Assembly (NCBI GenBank): GCA_023897205.1
Contig: JAHWDD010000016.1
Span: forward strand, 558,001-622,000
DNA: 64,000 nt
Source of the DNA: Exophiala sp. HKRS030
Taxonomy: Eukaryota > Ascomycota > Eurotiomycetes > Chaetothyriales > Herpotrichiellaceae
Reading direction: 5' to 3'
The notes below the pieces were generated by a model. The model searched no databases. It saw only the letters and a list, made by a program, of their open reading frames with translations, and was not told where the DNA came from. A program made the translations under genes and the position numbers. Below are positions 10,787 through 21,659 of the stretch, piece after piece. The first letter of the stretch is position 1. Each line of letters opens with the position of its first letter.

Positions 10787-11763
10787 CTATTCTTGTGCCT
10801 GCTGATTGTTGAAGTTGAGGCTGGATACGCGATTAAGAAAGTTGCAGTTCCCTTCGAGCTCAAACAACCTGCTTTTTGAGTGCCTTTTCATGTGGGCAGA
10901 GATGGCAGACAGGTCTGGCATAACTTTCCAAGCGGTGTTTTCCAGACTTTTCACATGTCGTCTCAATGGTTTTGTTAGGTAGAAGCTTGTGTCTTCGTCT
11001 TCATCCTCAGATTGATCATGATTATACAGGCTTGTTTTGTTGGATTCAATACCTCGCGGTTGCTTCTTCTCAATCAAGAGTTCGTTAGGCTTGCCTCCAA
11101 GCTGTGTCAGTTGTGTCGCGCTATTTTCTTCCCATTTATCTCTCTGACCTTGTGGCCATGTAACACTAACAGAGAAAACTTCCCTGTCAGGATCATCAAG
11201 CATTGGACTTCGACCACTGAGGGATTTTGACAAAACCAATCTATCGAGTCCGCAAAAGTCTTCTGTGAAACCCCAGGGCTTTGCTCTGTCGCCTTCAACT
11301 TTGAAGAAGTTTACCCCGACTTGTGTCCATGTGTGATCATAGTCCTTCTCGGGGTAAAAATGGTGTCTGAGACGATGTTACAAAGCCAGTCCGGCACATG
11401 TAAGACATCCTGAAGCATGATAGTATGGCCTTCCCTGGTTCCAGGAGCTTTGCGGATCTTAATCTCCACAGTACCGATGCCTTGGACCGCGACTTCACGT
11501 TGCTCGGCAACTGTGAGGACGTAGGTCCTGAAATGAGTGTAGGTTTTGAAAGCGCCACGGTCAATGGCTACGTGCACGTTGGATGCGGTCGAAAAAATCC
11601 AATCATGGCACAGTTTCTTTTTGGGCTTCTTAGGTGGGACGTTGTATGAGTTGAATCGGCGATGTTTCAAGTTGGAAAGACTCAACGCTGTGTGGGAGTA
11701 ATAGGAGCTTGGCTGAATGGTTGGTGGTGGAAGGTCTCTGCGTGGATCCACGATGTAATCCAT
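10787..11763 (-). CDS. Copia-type Pol beta-barrel (TNT 1-94-like) domain protein, probably domesticated; one-base frame break
   Basis: The upstream frame starts MDYIVDPRRDLPPP. After a basic KKPKKK stretch it carries CHDWIFSTASNVHVAIDR, then VQGIGTVEIKI and LQDVLHVPDWLCNIVSD. This order (WIxDSGAS-like, GxGxV, LxxVLxVPxxxxNLxS) is the beta-barrel between Gag and integrase of Copia/TNT1 polyproteins. The Asp-Ser-Gly protease motif is replaced by FSTAS, so protease activity is not expected. The frame breaks at the A5 run 11356-11360; one added base continues it as FYPEKDYDHTWTQVGVNFFK and on to the stop at 10787, total about 325 aa. No integrase, reverse transcriptase or LTRs are seen nearby. 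A single-copy host gene derived from the domain is my inference; a TE relic is the alternative. Confidence 0.6.
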
Positions 11764-12979
11764 GATAGCGAGGTTGGATGGCCCAGCGTGGCAGCTGTTG
11801 GGAGTGAAATCCGGGTAGATGCTCGAATAGTAGTGATGCCGGGTTTAATCACCAAACGAGTGACAAGGGATTCGAGTTGGCAGAAGGGAACGTTGTACCG
11901 ACGATCCAGTGAAATGTGGTTGGAAGTATAGTTCAGCCAGTACATATCACCAGCTGGACTTTCTTTCTCAACGCTTCAATGGCAGTGGCGATGTTGTAGG
12001 ACACCAGGAGGTGGAAAACAGACTCCAACGGAAGCGGCTATGGTCCTCGAATTCGTGTGAAAAGCTTCCATCGTTCTATGGTGCGCCTTTATTGATTGCC
12101 CTTCATGAGTTCCCCCGCGGCTGTAATTCCTGAAATACCTGCTTCACATAAGTCACTCACCTTCAATGACAGTTATAGCAAGACTACTGTGTCGACTGCG
12201 TCGACTGTCATGCAGTTATCAATAACCCATTGGCACAAGTGGCAGTTGCAGTTGGCAGTTGGCAGTTGGCAGTCGCACCTTCTTGGCGTTTGATTGACAG
12301 CAGAGGTCCCGAGGAAGGTGCGATGGTGGAGGATTCGGAGACTGAGTGTGGTACCTACCTGGGTAGGTATGTACCGTATCTAGCATCCCAAGACATTTGG
12401 ATCGATATCTCCCTTGACGCAAGCGATTTCAAACAGAATTGGACCAACGGTTCCTGCACGTGGCATCGTCCAAGAGTCAACATCTCCACCAGTTCATGAG
12501 TCACAGAGCCTTTTTCTGAAACGTCAAGACAATTTACAGGTCGGTGAATGGGCTAAACAGGCACCATCCAAAAGCGACCTGCTTGGCTGTCGCTTGGTGG
12601 TTCTTGCCGTTTCGCGTTTCTGACTTTCTGACTGGACCCGCTCCCCCAAACCTTATTTCTTCTACATCCCAAGACTCCAAGAGTGCCCCGTGCCGTCCCC
12701 CATCACACCTACGCAGTTCAACCATTCATTTCTCACCACCATCACTACCACGGGAATCTTTCGCCGACTTTCGGATTCCCTGGGTTATCCCTATATCATC
12801 CAAACAAGATATGACAATCGCCAAGAATGCCACGCCAAGGTAGGCGAGGGTACAAAGTCCAACGTGATACCTCTTATCCTTTCCAACCTTAGGCTAACAC
12901 TTTCCCGTTTCATACTCATTTCATGTCAACTCAGTCCAAATTGACAAAGATCATACAGGTAGACCGATTATATTTCGAT
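11764..12979. promoter_or_regulatory. Intergenic with copper-ATPase promoter
   Basis: No supportable gene. It contains a tandem TTGGCAG/GTTGGCA run (about 12245-12273), and an imperfect palindrome CTACCTGGGTAGG with flanking GTACC words (about 12350-12376). The 3' half is pyrimidine-rich and should be the promoter and 5' UTR of the copper ATPase. The ATG at 12923 is in frame with the chosen start but is followed by an acceptor-like ATACAG. Confidence 0.45.
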
Positions 12980-15900
12980 ATGAACACCACCAGCGACGCT
13001 GGTACGCCAGCACTCAGCGTCGACCCAACACAAAAGGTAGCGTGCCCCTCAGGCAGCTGCGGGGCCAGCCACTTCTCGCATCATTCGACTTCGGCTCCAC
13101 CAACCATCGCAGATCAATTGGTTGTATCTGGCGAAACTCGCAACAAAGAATCAAAATGTAGTATTGGTTGTTGCGCCAACGACCAGCACTCAATCAAATC
13201 TACCCCTTCTTCCATCCACATGGTCGACAAGAACGGTACAACTAAGCCCGACAACGTCAACGCTCCATGCGTTTCTGGATGCTGCAACGATGACCAAGAG
13301 TCCATCCATTCGTCCTCTGCGGCAACTATTGAGACGATGACCACGAATTTCTGCGACGAGAATGAGAAGTGTGATGGTAAGGCCTGTATCTCTGGTAGCT
13401 CACAATCGCGTTCTAATAAAATGGCTCAGAGATATGCATTAAAGCCGCTGCTGCCCTTGAATGCAAGCTTGCGTGCGAAGTTGAGGAAAAGGAATGTTGT
13501 GCCGAGGAAGAAGAGAACGACGATCAGGCTCAACATGCGCACCATGATCATGATCACGAACATCCCCACGAGAAGACTCATGCCCATCAGCATGATAAAG
13601 ACGGTCAACATGTCGGAGAAGCTTGCACCAGGCACTTCATGGCCGCCATGGAACGATATTCCTCGTATCTCGAAACTGCTCGCTGCATTTGTCGAAGTGT
13701 CATCAAAACTGCCAATAAAGCTGACAAAGGATGTGCACCAAGCGTCATATTTCCTTGCGCTCCCATGCCCCATGGCAGCCCAACTACTCTTTCTCACCGT
13801 CACCCGCGCGACCACTCTGATGGTACTTCGACCAGCCATTCTCATGGCAAGCAGACTGCAACTGTTGTCCAGCGGCATAAGTTTAAGAAGCTGTTGAGAG
13901 CGGATGACAGTAATGCACATGATCACAGCATCCGCAAAGATTATCATGACAATTGCGGTCGCGATATTCATCACGATCATCACGAGCCCTCTAATCAGCA
14001 TAGCACCAAATTCTCAAAGAAAGAGAAGCTCAAATCGGAGACCGGTGACGCAGATATCGAGAAAGATGCTTCCGGAACTCATGTATTGTTCAACGTTACC
14101 GGCATGGATTGTTCGGGTTGCGCTAACAATCTCACTCGTGCTCTCAATAATATCCCTGGAACACGCAATGCCAAGGTCACTTTCATCAGCAACACGGCTG
14201 AACTTGACATTGACACAGGAAAAACCCCGCTGGAAGAAGCAGTCCGTCTTGCCGAAAGAGCCACCGGCTACAAGCTCGTTCCTTTCTCCGCAGATACGCA
14301 ATCGTTGGATATCATCTTGGATACCCAAACCGCCAAAGCCTTTCAAAGTAATCTACCACGAGGTATCGAAACGTGCTTGAAGGTCTCCAACACTGTGTAT
14401 GAGATTAATTACGACCCTTGCTTAGTAGGAGCTCGAGATGTCATCGAATTTTCGGGAGGCAAACTTGCGCCACCTCGTACCGACAGTTCGCTTGACGCTG
14501 GACGACGCCGACTACTTTGGGTCGCTTACCTTACATTGGTTGCCTTCATCTTCACTATGCCTGTCGTGGTCATGGAATGGGGGGACTTCAATACAATCCC
14601 TCATAACATAGTGCTGATCATTTCAATTGTCCTCGGCACCATTGTCCAAACTATTGCATACCCGGAATTCTATAAGCCTGCGATCTCCTCTTTGATCTTC
14701 AATAAGGTTTTGGAAATGGACATGCTTGTCGTCATCAGCATTACCGCTGCCTATGGTTATTCTGTTGTTGCGGCCGGATTGATGCTATCTGGACGAAGCC
14801 CTGAGACGTCTCCATTTTTTGAGACCAGCACATTGCTTATAACTCTTGTCTTATTCGGTAGACTCCTGGCCGCGTGGGCTCGCAAGAGGGCAGTGTCAAA
14901 AGTCTCCTTGAGGTCCCTTCAAGCATCCACCGCGATATTAGTCGATCCGTCCACCGGCGGGATATCTGAAGTCGATGCTCGTCTGCTTCAATATGGGGAT
15001 CGTATACAGGTCCAACCTCATTCACAAGTTGTGACAGATGCCGAGGTTACTAATGGGTCAAGTGAGGTTGATGAATCCATGCTGACTGGAGAAAGCTTGC
15101 CGATACTTAAGACTCCAGGAGACTCGATCATATCCGGCACAATGAATGGTGCAGGGACATTGACTGCTCGGGTAAGTCGTTTACCTGGTAAGAACACCAT
15201 CACGGACATTGCGAACTTAGTCGAGCAAGCACAAGGCTCCAAACCTAAGATTCAAGACCTGGCAGACAAAGTTGCTGGTTACTTCATTCCTGTTGTTGTT
15301 ACGGCTTCGATCATTGTCTTCATCATCTGGCTAGCCATAGCCCTCAAGATTCGACATCAAGCCGCTGGCGGGGCAATTGGTACAGCCATTGGGTATTGTA
15401 TCGCAGTTCTAGCAGTTTCTTGCCCATGTGCTCTCGGTTTGGCTGTCCCAATGGTGCTCGTAATTGCTGGAGGTATTGCAGCCAAAGGTGGAATCATTAT
15501 CAAATCGGCTCACGTGACTGAACGTGGGCACAAGGTTACTGATGTGGTGTTCGACAAGACTGGTACCCTGACAGAGGGACATCTTGAGGTGATAGAAGAT
15601 CATCTGCTACTCCTCGATCATCTGCATAGCACCAATGATGGCTTCTCGCTCATCAAGGCGATGATCAAGGACAACAAGCATCCCGTCTCTCAAGCTGTAG
15701 CGCGTGCTCTTGAAAAGCGAGCGTGTGAGCCGATTGAAGTTCGAGACCTTAGGTCTATCCCTGGCTGTGGCATGCAGGGAATATGGAACAACCATGTTAT
15801 TCGTGCTGGCAACTCCAGATGGCTCGGAGTCAGCGATCATCCGATGGTTCTCGAATTGACCAATAAAGGGATGACTCTCCTCTGTGTCACAATCGATGAT

Positions 15901-16482
15901 GGAAATGTACTTGCTATATTTGGGCTTAAAAGCAGCCTTCGACCAGAGGCTGCACGAGTTGTCAGAGAATTGCAGAAGCGGAAGATCGACATACACATTG
16001 TCAGTGGAGACAACTTGAAAGTTGTTCAAGGGGTCGCTACAAACTTGAATATCGATTTGGCCAATGTCGCTGGTGAACAATCTCCTGCACAGAAACAACA
16101 CTACGTGCAAAGCCTCATGGATAACGGCAAAACCACACTTTTCTGTGGCGACGGCACCAACGACGCCGTTGCAGTGGCTCAGGCCGATGTTGGTGTGCAA
16201 ATCGAATCTTCGTCAGATGTTACGCGAGGCACAGCAGATGTGGTTCTTCTAGGAACTCTTGATGGCGTTGTTGCACTCCTTGATGTCTCGAAGGCCGCCT
16301 ACCGTCGCATCTTGTTCAACTTTGGCTGGTCAGCCACATACAATGTCGTCGCCATTCTGCTTGCTAGTGGTGCTTTTGTGAGGATTCGTATTCCCCCTGC
16401 CTTTGCTGGCTTGGGTGAGATCGTTAGTGTTCTGCCTGTTGTTATTGCCGCTCTGACCATGCCAAAAGTCAAGCGTGGCTAG
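12980..16482 (+). CDS. P1B-type copper-transporting ATPase with Cys/His-rich N-terminus (CrpA-like)
   Basis: Two exons, 12980-13376 and 13430-16482. The 53-nt intron (GTAAGG, CTAAT branch, CAG) joins in phase to give 1149 aa. The N-terminus carries CPSGSCGASH, CSIGCCAND and CVSGCCNDD, then a His-rich stretch HHDHDHEHPHEK. One HMA domain follows with GMDCSGC near residue 356. The core has membrane helices, TGES near 684, the copper-type CPC motif (SCPCALG, about 796), DKTGT (about 840), the HP dipeptide in NKHPVSQAV and GDGTNDA (about 1038); nothing essential is missing. CPC plus a cysteine-rich N-terminus resembles Aspergillus CrpA, a plasma-membrane copper exporter for detoxification, more than the secretory Ccc2 type. 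That subtype is inference. An alternative in-frame start is 12923. Confidence 0.93.
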
Positions 16483-17411
16483 GGACAGATCTTGATTCAG
16501 CATGAGTGGACAGTGATCCACGAGTGAGTTCCAGCTGCCCACTTGCCAGCTTCCTGTGACTGGTCTTTGCCTCTCTTATGTCTTTGCACAAGGCAAGACC
16601 AACTGATGGCCCTCTTACGTAAGACCACGTGTCCATCCCTTCAGTTCTTCCAACGCTCTCCACCGGGACTTTACTTGCTTGCCAGGCATAACGGGCAATA
16701 TCAGCTTCCATAGAGAACTTCTATAGTCATTCATTCATACATTGCAAAGCCCTGTTCTGAGCCAAATTCAAATGGATATGTTTCTTATATCTAAGTGTTG
16801 GACTTGTAGAGTTTAGGATGCGACATTGATGTTCTCAGCTCCAGCCACAAGACCCTGTGAGAATGATGATGATACCATGACTTGGGCTGATTCACTGTCC
16901 GAGATGAAATTCACATGCCGACTTTTTATCTCAAGGCTAGCAACAATGCAGTAGCAGACGAGTACAGCTTCACACATAGTGCCGATTAGAAGACTGCTCT
17001 TCTGTGAAGAAGGTAAAATGACAAACGGCCGAATGCAATGCATGTCAGAAGACACGCCGAGTAGGAACATTAGCTACTGTCATCGTGGGATATATATGAA
17101 TCAGATGCCGACGAACAAATGACTCGAGTCCTATACAAACGTCAAACGAGGAACTTGGCTTATCTTCCTATAAAAGCCATACCTGATATTTGCCAATATG
17201 TGGTTGTCTCATTTCTCACCAACAACACCCATATCAATACAACAAGCTCCCAAACACCTTTGCCTGTAAGAAGTGAGATTTCCTGCAAATCCTAGTTAGT
17301 CAGACAGCAAAGTCTCACCATCTGGACTCGTTAAAACCCAGGTTCCAGGACCAAGACTCCCGATTCCAGAACAGAACCAAGGCACTCTTCTCTTCCGCAA
17401 GAACCGTTCCC
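16483..17411. other. Intergenic
   Basis: No gene supported; minus-strand frames at 16469-16711 and 16813-17070 lack recognisable features. The right end holds the promoter of the next gene, with a TATA box at 17169. Confidence 0.45.
17169..17175 (+). promoter_or_regulatory. TATA box (TATAAAA)
   Basis: Exact TATAAAA 237 bases before the ATG at 17412, followed by a CA-rich leader. The wide spacing leaves room for a long leader or a 5' UTR intron. Confidence 0.5.
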
Positions 17412-17873
17412 ATGACCTCGTTCCCTCCCAAGTGGTGCACATACTGTGGCAGAGACACGCACAACACAGACGAGTGTCCATTCCGGGATTCCTCTCAATC
17501 GTTAGATCTTCCCGAATTCGGCCCACCACGCAGAGCAAGGCAACTGGTGGAAACGGAGGACACCACCTCACTGAGACCAGGAGCAGCCAGGTCTTCATCC
17601 CGAAACCACAAGGACCACGATTCCAGCTCACCACAACCTGTCGGATCAACTGTTGACCCCCGTACGTTGCCCGGCGAGACCGCCCAGCCATCCTGGCTCA
17701 GGATTGATAGCGAAGACTCCGAGAGACGCCTTGCTGCCAATACTGCTTGTAACGTGGGGTACATGACTCCATCGCGTACGCAAAGACTCTACGACAAGGT
17801 CGTCGAGAAACTCGGGACGAGAAAGACCTCCTGCCATGAAAACTTCGACAACGCGACGTGCACAGCAGATTGA
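17412..17873 (+). CDS. Small orphan protein with CCHC zinc-knuckle
   Basis: A 153-aa open frame; the ATG follows a CA-rich leader. Residues 9-22 read CTYCGRDTHNTDEC, a perfect C-x2-C-x4-H-x4-C zinc knuckle as found in retroviral nucleocapsids and RNA-binding proteins. The rest is Ser/Arg/Pro-rich and apparently disordered, with a basic C-terminal helix TQRLYDKVVEKL. I do not recognise a wider family. Knuckles of this kind bind single-stranded nucleic acid, so RNA binding is a guess. It heads a cluster of three same-strand small genes with TATA boxes. Confidence 0.5.
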   Translation: MTSFPPKWCTYCGRDTHNTDECPFRDSSQSLDLPEFGPPRRARQLVETEDTTSLRPGAARSSSRNHKDHDSSSPQPVGSTVDPRTLPGETAQPSWLRIDSEDSERRLAANTACNVGYMTPSRTQRLYDKVVEKLGTRKTSCHENFDNATCTAD

Positions 17874-18838
17874 GGGTGCTGCGCCTCACGGTGCCACTGT
17901 GCGTCAGCGTGATGTGAAATGCACGAAATGGATGCTGGGCCACCGGGATTGCCGCGTGGTGCCTTGTAATGCTCATCGTTCGGGTGACTGGGTGACCGTG
18001 ACCAGATGTCGAGGGCGCAAGATGCGTCCGTTTGTGCATCTACCGGGAAGCACGTTGAGCGTTATCTGTCCACGGGGCAATTGTCAATGGTGTAAAGCCT
18101 CAAAGGCTTTGTGTGTGAAGAATCGTGCAACTTTGAGCCAGAGGGTGAGGGTGGCAGCGGCGTTGAAGGCGAGTAAGGCGAATGAGGTGTCGAAGTAGTT
18201 GAGTTTAGACTCCAGAGCGTGAAGGAGTGGTATTGATCGTGAGGGATCCGTCCACTCATGAGGGATGATAGGTGTATACTCGTTGAAGGCTGAATGGGAA
18301 AGGGCTGGTCCTGATCCGCAGTGCCATGAAGTATCACCCAGAATCATGATTCAACTTTGGTGCTGTCCTAAACTTGTATTTTTATAATGATTCAATTGTG
18401 TTTTCCCGTTTGTCAATTCGAAATGATCGTTTCGCATCTCTTCACAGTAACACTCGAGCCTCACAATTCGTTGGAGGCATCCACTTCTGCTACTGTGGTT
18501 AGGAGCATTCATACCGACGTTTCCACGATCTGGAGATTCTTCCAGGCACAAGTCGTGGCATAACACCACGAAAGATATCACAGCCACTTACTCGAGTGTG
18601 CATCACTGATGGAGTTGAACATTTCGTTTTTCATACTTTGGAATTTCACAAGTGAATCCTGCTAAGGGTTGAGTGTTATCACATCATGACCATCTTGATC
18701 ACGACTTCCGTTTGTGAAAACCGTCGATCCTTGTCGTATAAAACATGAATCCTCAAGCGTATTCCACTCAGCAAGAAAAACTCATCAAAAGAATAAAGAA
18801 GAAACAACCTACCCATCTCTAGATCCGATTATATCATA
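17874..18838. other. Intergenic
   Basis: A plus-strand frame at 17836-18198 overlaps the previous gene's 3' end and has no recognised domain, so it is not called. The right end carries the promoter of the next gene. Confidence 0.4.
18737..18743 (+). promoter_or_regulatory. TATA box (TATAAAA)
   Basis: Exact TATAAAA 96 bases before the AT-flanked ATG at 18839, with an A-rich leader between. Confidence 0.6.
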
Positions 18839-19489
18839 ATGTTCGGCCTTTGGCAGCTTGCCTGGGAACGGAGGAAACTTTGCCGCGAGCGTCTTCGCGA
18901 AGCCGCTCGTGAGCATTCGAAAAGCCAAGATCGAGAGTTCTATATTAGTGGAAGATACATGCACGATGCAACGACGGGGCGGATAATCGGGCAAGCAAGA
19001 TCTCCGCGTCGGCGGACTTCCAAGGCGCAATGGGATATGTCTGAGCGGGGAAGTGAGAAATCGGACAGAAAAGTCTATATTGATTATCCATTCGCCCAAG
19101 GAAGAACAAACTATGTTCGTGGAAAGTATGTATACAATGGACATACTGACGAGAGGATTGGGCACGCCCGGCCTGCAAGCTCGCATTCCAGGAAGCCCAA
19201 GTATGTACGAGTTGACAAGCCCGGTCCCTCGCTATTCGATAGGCCTAGTCATTCGCAGTTTGAAAGAATCAGAGCTTCGCAATTCGAGAGGCCCGGCCCT
19301 TCGCAGTTCGAAAGAATCAGATCCCCGCAATTAGAGAGACCTAGCACTTTGCAGTTGCAAAGAGTCAGATCTCCGCAACTCGAGAGGCAAAGTCGTTCGC
19401 GGTCCGACAGGCCCAGGTCTTCGCGATCTGTGAGGCCCGATTGTCCTGAAGATGACGACCCAGCTCTCTTTCCCGGTCCTGAATCATAG
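18839..19489 (+). CDS. Small orphan protein with duplicated GKY-IGxAR motif and FER repeat tail
   Basis: 216 aa, single exon, very basic. A motif occurs twice: YISGRYMHDATTGRIIGQAR (about residues 35-54) and YVRGKYVYNGHTDERIGHAR (about 92-111). The tail (about 130-205) is a degenerate tandem repeat of about ten residues, SQFERIR / SQFERPGP / SPQLERPS, encoded by units of roughly 27-30 bp. No signal peptide or membrane segment is seen. The N-terminal helix WERRKLCRERLREAAREH is strongly charged. A related single motif is present in the gene at 20323, suggesting a small local family. Function unknown. Confidence 0.6.
   Translation: MFGLWQLAWERRKLCRERLREAAREHSKSQDREFYISGRYMHDATTGRIIGQARSPRRRTSKAQWDMSERGSEKSDRKVYIDYPFAQGRTNYVRGKYVYNGHTDERIGHARPASSHSRKPKYVRVDKPGPSLFDRPSHSQFERIRASQFERPGPSQFERIRSPQLERPSTLQLQRVRSPQLERQSRSRSDRPRSSRSVRPDCPEDDDPALFPGPES
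19245..19440 (+). repeat. Degenerate tandem repeat in the coding sequence
   Basis: About seven units of roughly 27-30 bp around the word TTCGCAGTTYGAAAGAATCAG encode the FER repeat. Copies differ by substitutions and small length changes. Confidence 0.6.
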
Positions 19490-20322
19490 CAACCTCAATT
19501 AAGAGCCAGCTAGACCTCCATTCATTTAAGGTTTGGTCGTGGCACGCTTATCGTTCGACCTGACTTATCACCCTGGGAGTGAGGTGATGCAGAACTTGTG
19601 GTTGGCCGGGTTTGTCGGATGATTCAGGGAGATTTCAAGTCGTAGTTGAAGTCGTGCCTCAATCAGGACCAGAGCCGACCATTGTTTGCGATGTTACACT
19701 TTCCTTCTTGCGAGTAACCGCGAAACTGGTTTGAGTGGGAGCTGGTATATTATGGTGGAGATATTCTCAGGGGTGTTTGCTGGTGTCATGCTTTTTGTGT
19801 TCACAGAGGAGAATACCGAGAAATCTGCGCCTTTCCTTAGATTGGGTGTGGGTTGCGATGGAGTGACCTATTCAGGGTTCATTATGTATCTCATCCAAGC
19901 TGTGGCTGCAATCCCCTTTTCGTCATCTTGGTCACTAGTCCTAGGTCATGTAATCCATTGAGAGTAACCTTGGTATGCGGCGACGGCCTGGTGCTTCATC
20001 TTGTCGGGGTCATCCTTTGAGGTTTAGTCATATGCCTCCACGACCGTGAGTTCGAAATCAGATTTAATAGTCTGGCATGTGGATCAGTCGATGCACTTTC
20101 TTCGGTCATCGAATTGCTTGTTTGCGTGCATCAGGCGAGTCGTGTCTGCATTGCGTTTGTCGACTGGATTCTGCGTGACGAGTAATATGAGATCTGCATT
20201 TGAGGTGTGACTAAGACCGCCGAGTATCGTGGCCTATAAAAATCCCGATTGAAGACCATCATCTCTTTCGAAATATAATAACATGAGGATACAAATAAAA
20301 ATTCCGACTCAACATAAAAGCA
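19490..20322. other. Intergenic
   Basis: A plus-strand frame of 91 codons at 19686-19961 contains a hydrophobic run but lacks supporting context, so it is not called. The right end is the promoter of the next gene. Confidence 0.4.
20235..20241 (+). promoter_or_regulatory. TATA box (TATAAAA)
   Basis: Exact TATAAAA 88 bases before the ATG at 20323, in the same arrangement as upstream of 18839. Confidence 0.6.
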
Positions 20323-21557
20323 ATGTTCAGCTTCTTTGGAAAGCCCAGTAAACGCGGCTATGGAGAAAAAGTCCTTCGCCGGGAATTGTTGGTCAATAAT
20401 GTATGGTTTGATGTAAAGACTGGCGTGCGTACTGGCACCTACGATCCGTCCGAACATGAGCAGCCTGAAGAGAGCCAGGAGAGATCCGAAAGACACCACC
20501 GACGTCACAAACATCACAGAGAGGAATATGAGCATAACAGTAGTGATTCTCCAAGAGCGGACGAGTATGGCCACAAAAGGCACTCCAGAAAGTATTCGGA
20601 GGAGCATAGCCCCAGAAGGCACTCTCGACATCACTCGAACAGAGCAGAAACGGGCAAGTCAGAGGGATATGACAATAAAGACAGACGATCACGTCCACAA
20701 AGAGACGCAAGCGACATTCGTAGAGAACAGCGTCGATCTGAGGAGCAAAGAGGTCGACGATGTCACAGAGTGGATCGAGAAGATGATGTTGGGGAGAGAG
20801 TGTACGGTCGACGGCCAGACGACGACCGAGGAAGGAGGGCTCAGAGAAGCCCTGAGGCTTTGAGCCCCGAGCTCCCAGATCTGATAGACGGAGATATCAT
20901 TGTTATCGAAGACAAAGTAGAGATGACTCAGAGGAGTTCGGTAGGCCGCACGCCCGATTAGCTGGGATCAGGAATGAAACTGACTCGGCGCGCCCTCAAC
21001 GCTCAAAGGAATTGCACGATGGTGGCTCCCATGATGGATTAGGGTTCACGTCAAGCCGAGGAACTGAAGTCAGCCCTGAATCAGTCGTGACATACCTACC
21101 ACACCGCCCACGCTCGGAGACATTGCATGGTGGTGCATTGAGTGATGCTGTAGTCTCCGAGTCAGTCCCAGAAATCAACGCCAGACCAGCGCCGATTGTG
21201 GAGAGGCAGGATGGGGAAGCACCTGGAGCCCTTCAAGAGTCAAGAGACAATGGCGAAAGTCAAGAATTCGACGTTCTGCCCATAAAACGAGAGGCAACAG
21301 ATTCCGCAGACTTGAAGCAGAGAAAGGACGACAGGCCTGACAGTGGAGACAACGAGGTCGACCCAACTCCGGCGATTGTCTCTCCAAAAGTTGATGATAC
21401 TCAACAAGTGGAGAGCATAGGAGAGCCTGAGAGGGCCAAGATGATCCAGAGCCTCGTGATGGCCCGGAAAGTGGTAAGAACGAAGATGAGAAACTTACAT
21501 CTTGCACAGGCGAAGGAGCCATGGACGACGTACCAGCTACGACGGACGCTTCCGTAA
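20323..21557 (+). CDS. Charged orphan protein related to the 18839 product; probable one-base break
   Basis: The first frame (20323-20961, 212 aa) starts MFSFFGKPSKRGYGEKV, has one motif like its neighbour (LLVNNVWFDVKTGVRTGTYD) and then a long Arg/His/Glu/Ser tail. The second frame (to 21557) is acidic and Ser/Glu-rich with the same style of composition. Adding one base at the AAA run 20914-20916 fuses them smoothly (VIEDKSRDDSEEFGRPHAR) into one protein of about 411 aa, as with other one-base breaks here. Beyond 21473 a GTAAGA donor and a CAG at 21507-21509 could extend the gene to a stop at 21658, but the implied intron is only 36 nt. The product is predicted to be disordered; function unknown. 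Confidence 0.5.
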
Positions 21558-21659
21558 CGAAGGCTGACACGACGAAGGCAGACGCAGCTCCTATTGAACA
21601 GCCGTCGGCAATACAAATGGCCAGACAGCCTGAGAGTTGGGGTTTCGGATCTTGCTAGA

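Noticed and set aside
13639..13897. Overlapping frames of the copper ATPase taken as a frame break
   Set aside because: A normal 53-nt intron at 13377-13429 joins the two frames in phase; no missing base is needed.
15607..16200. A 197-codon minus-strand frame
   Set aside because: It is antisense to the nucleotide-binding part of the copper ATPase and has no recognisable feature.
16813..17070. An 85-codon minus frame with a hydrophobic start
   Set aside because: Composition is not convincing and no splice or promoter context supports it.
19686..19961. A 91-codon plus frame with a hydrophobic segment
   Set aside because: No TATA box or leader like its neighbours and no family resemblance; chance frame is more likely.
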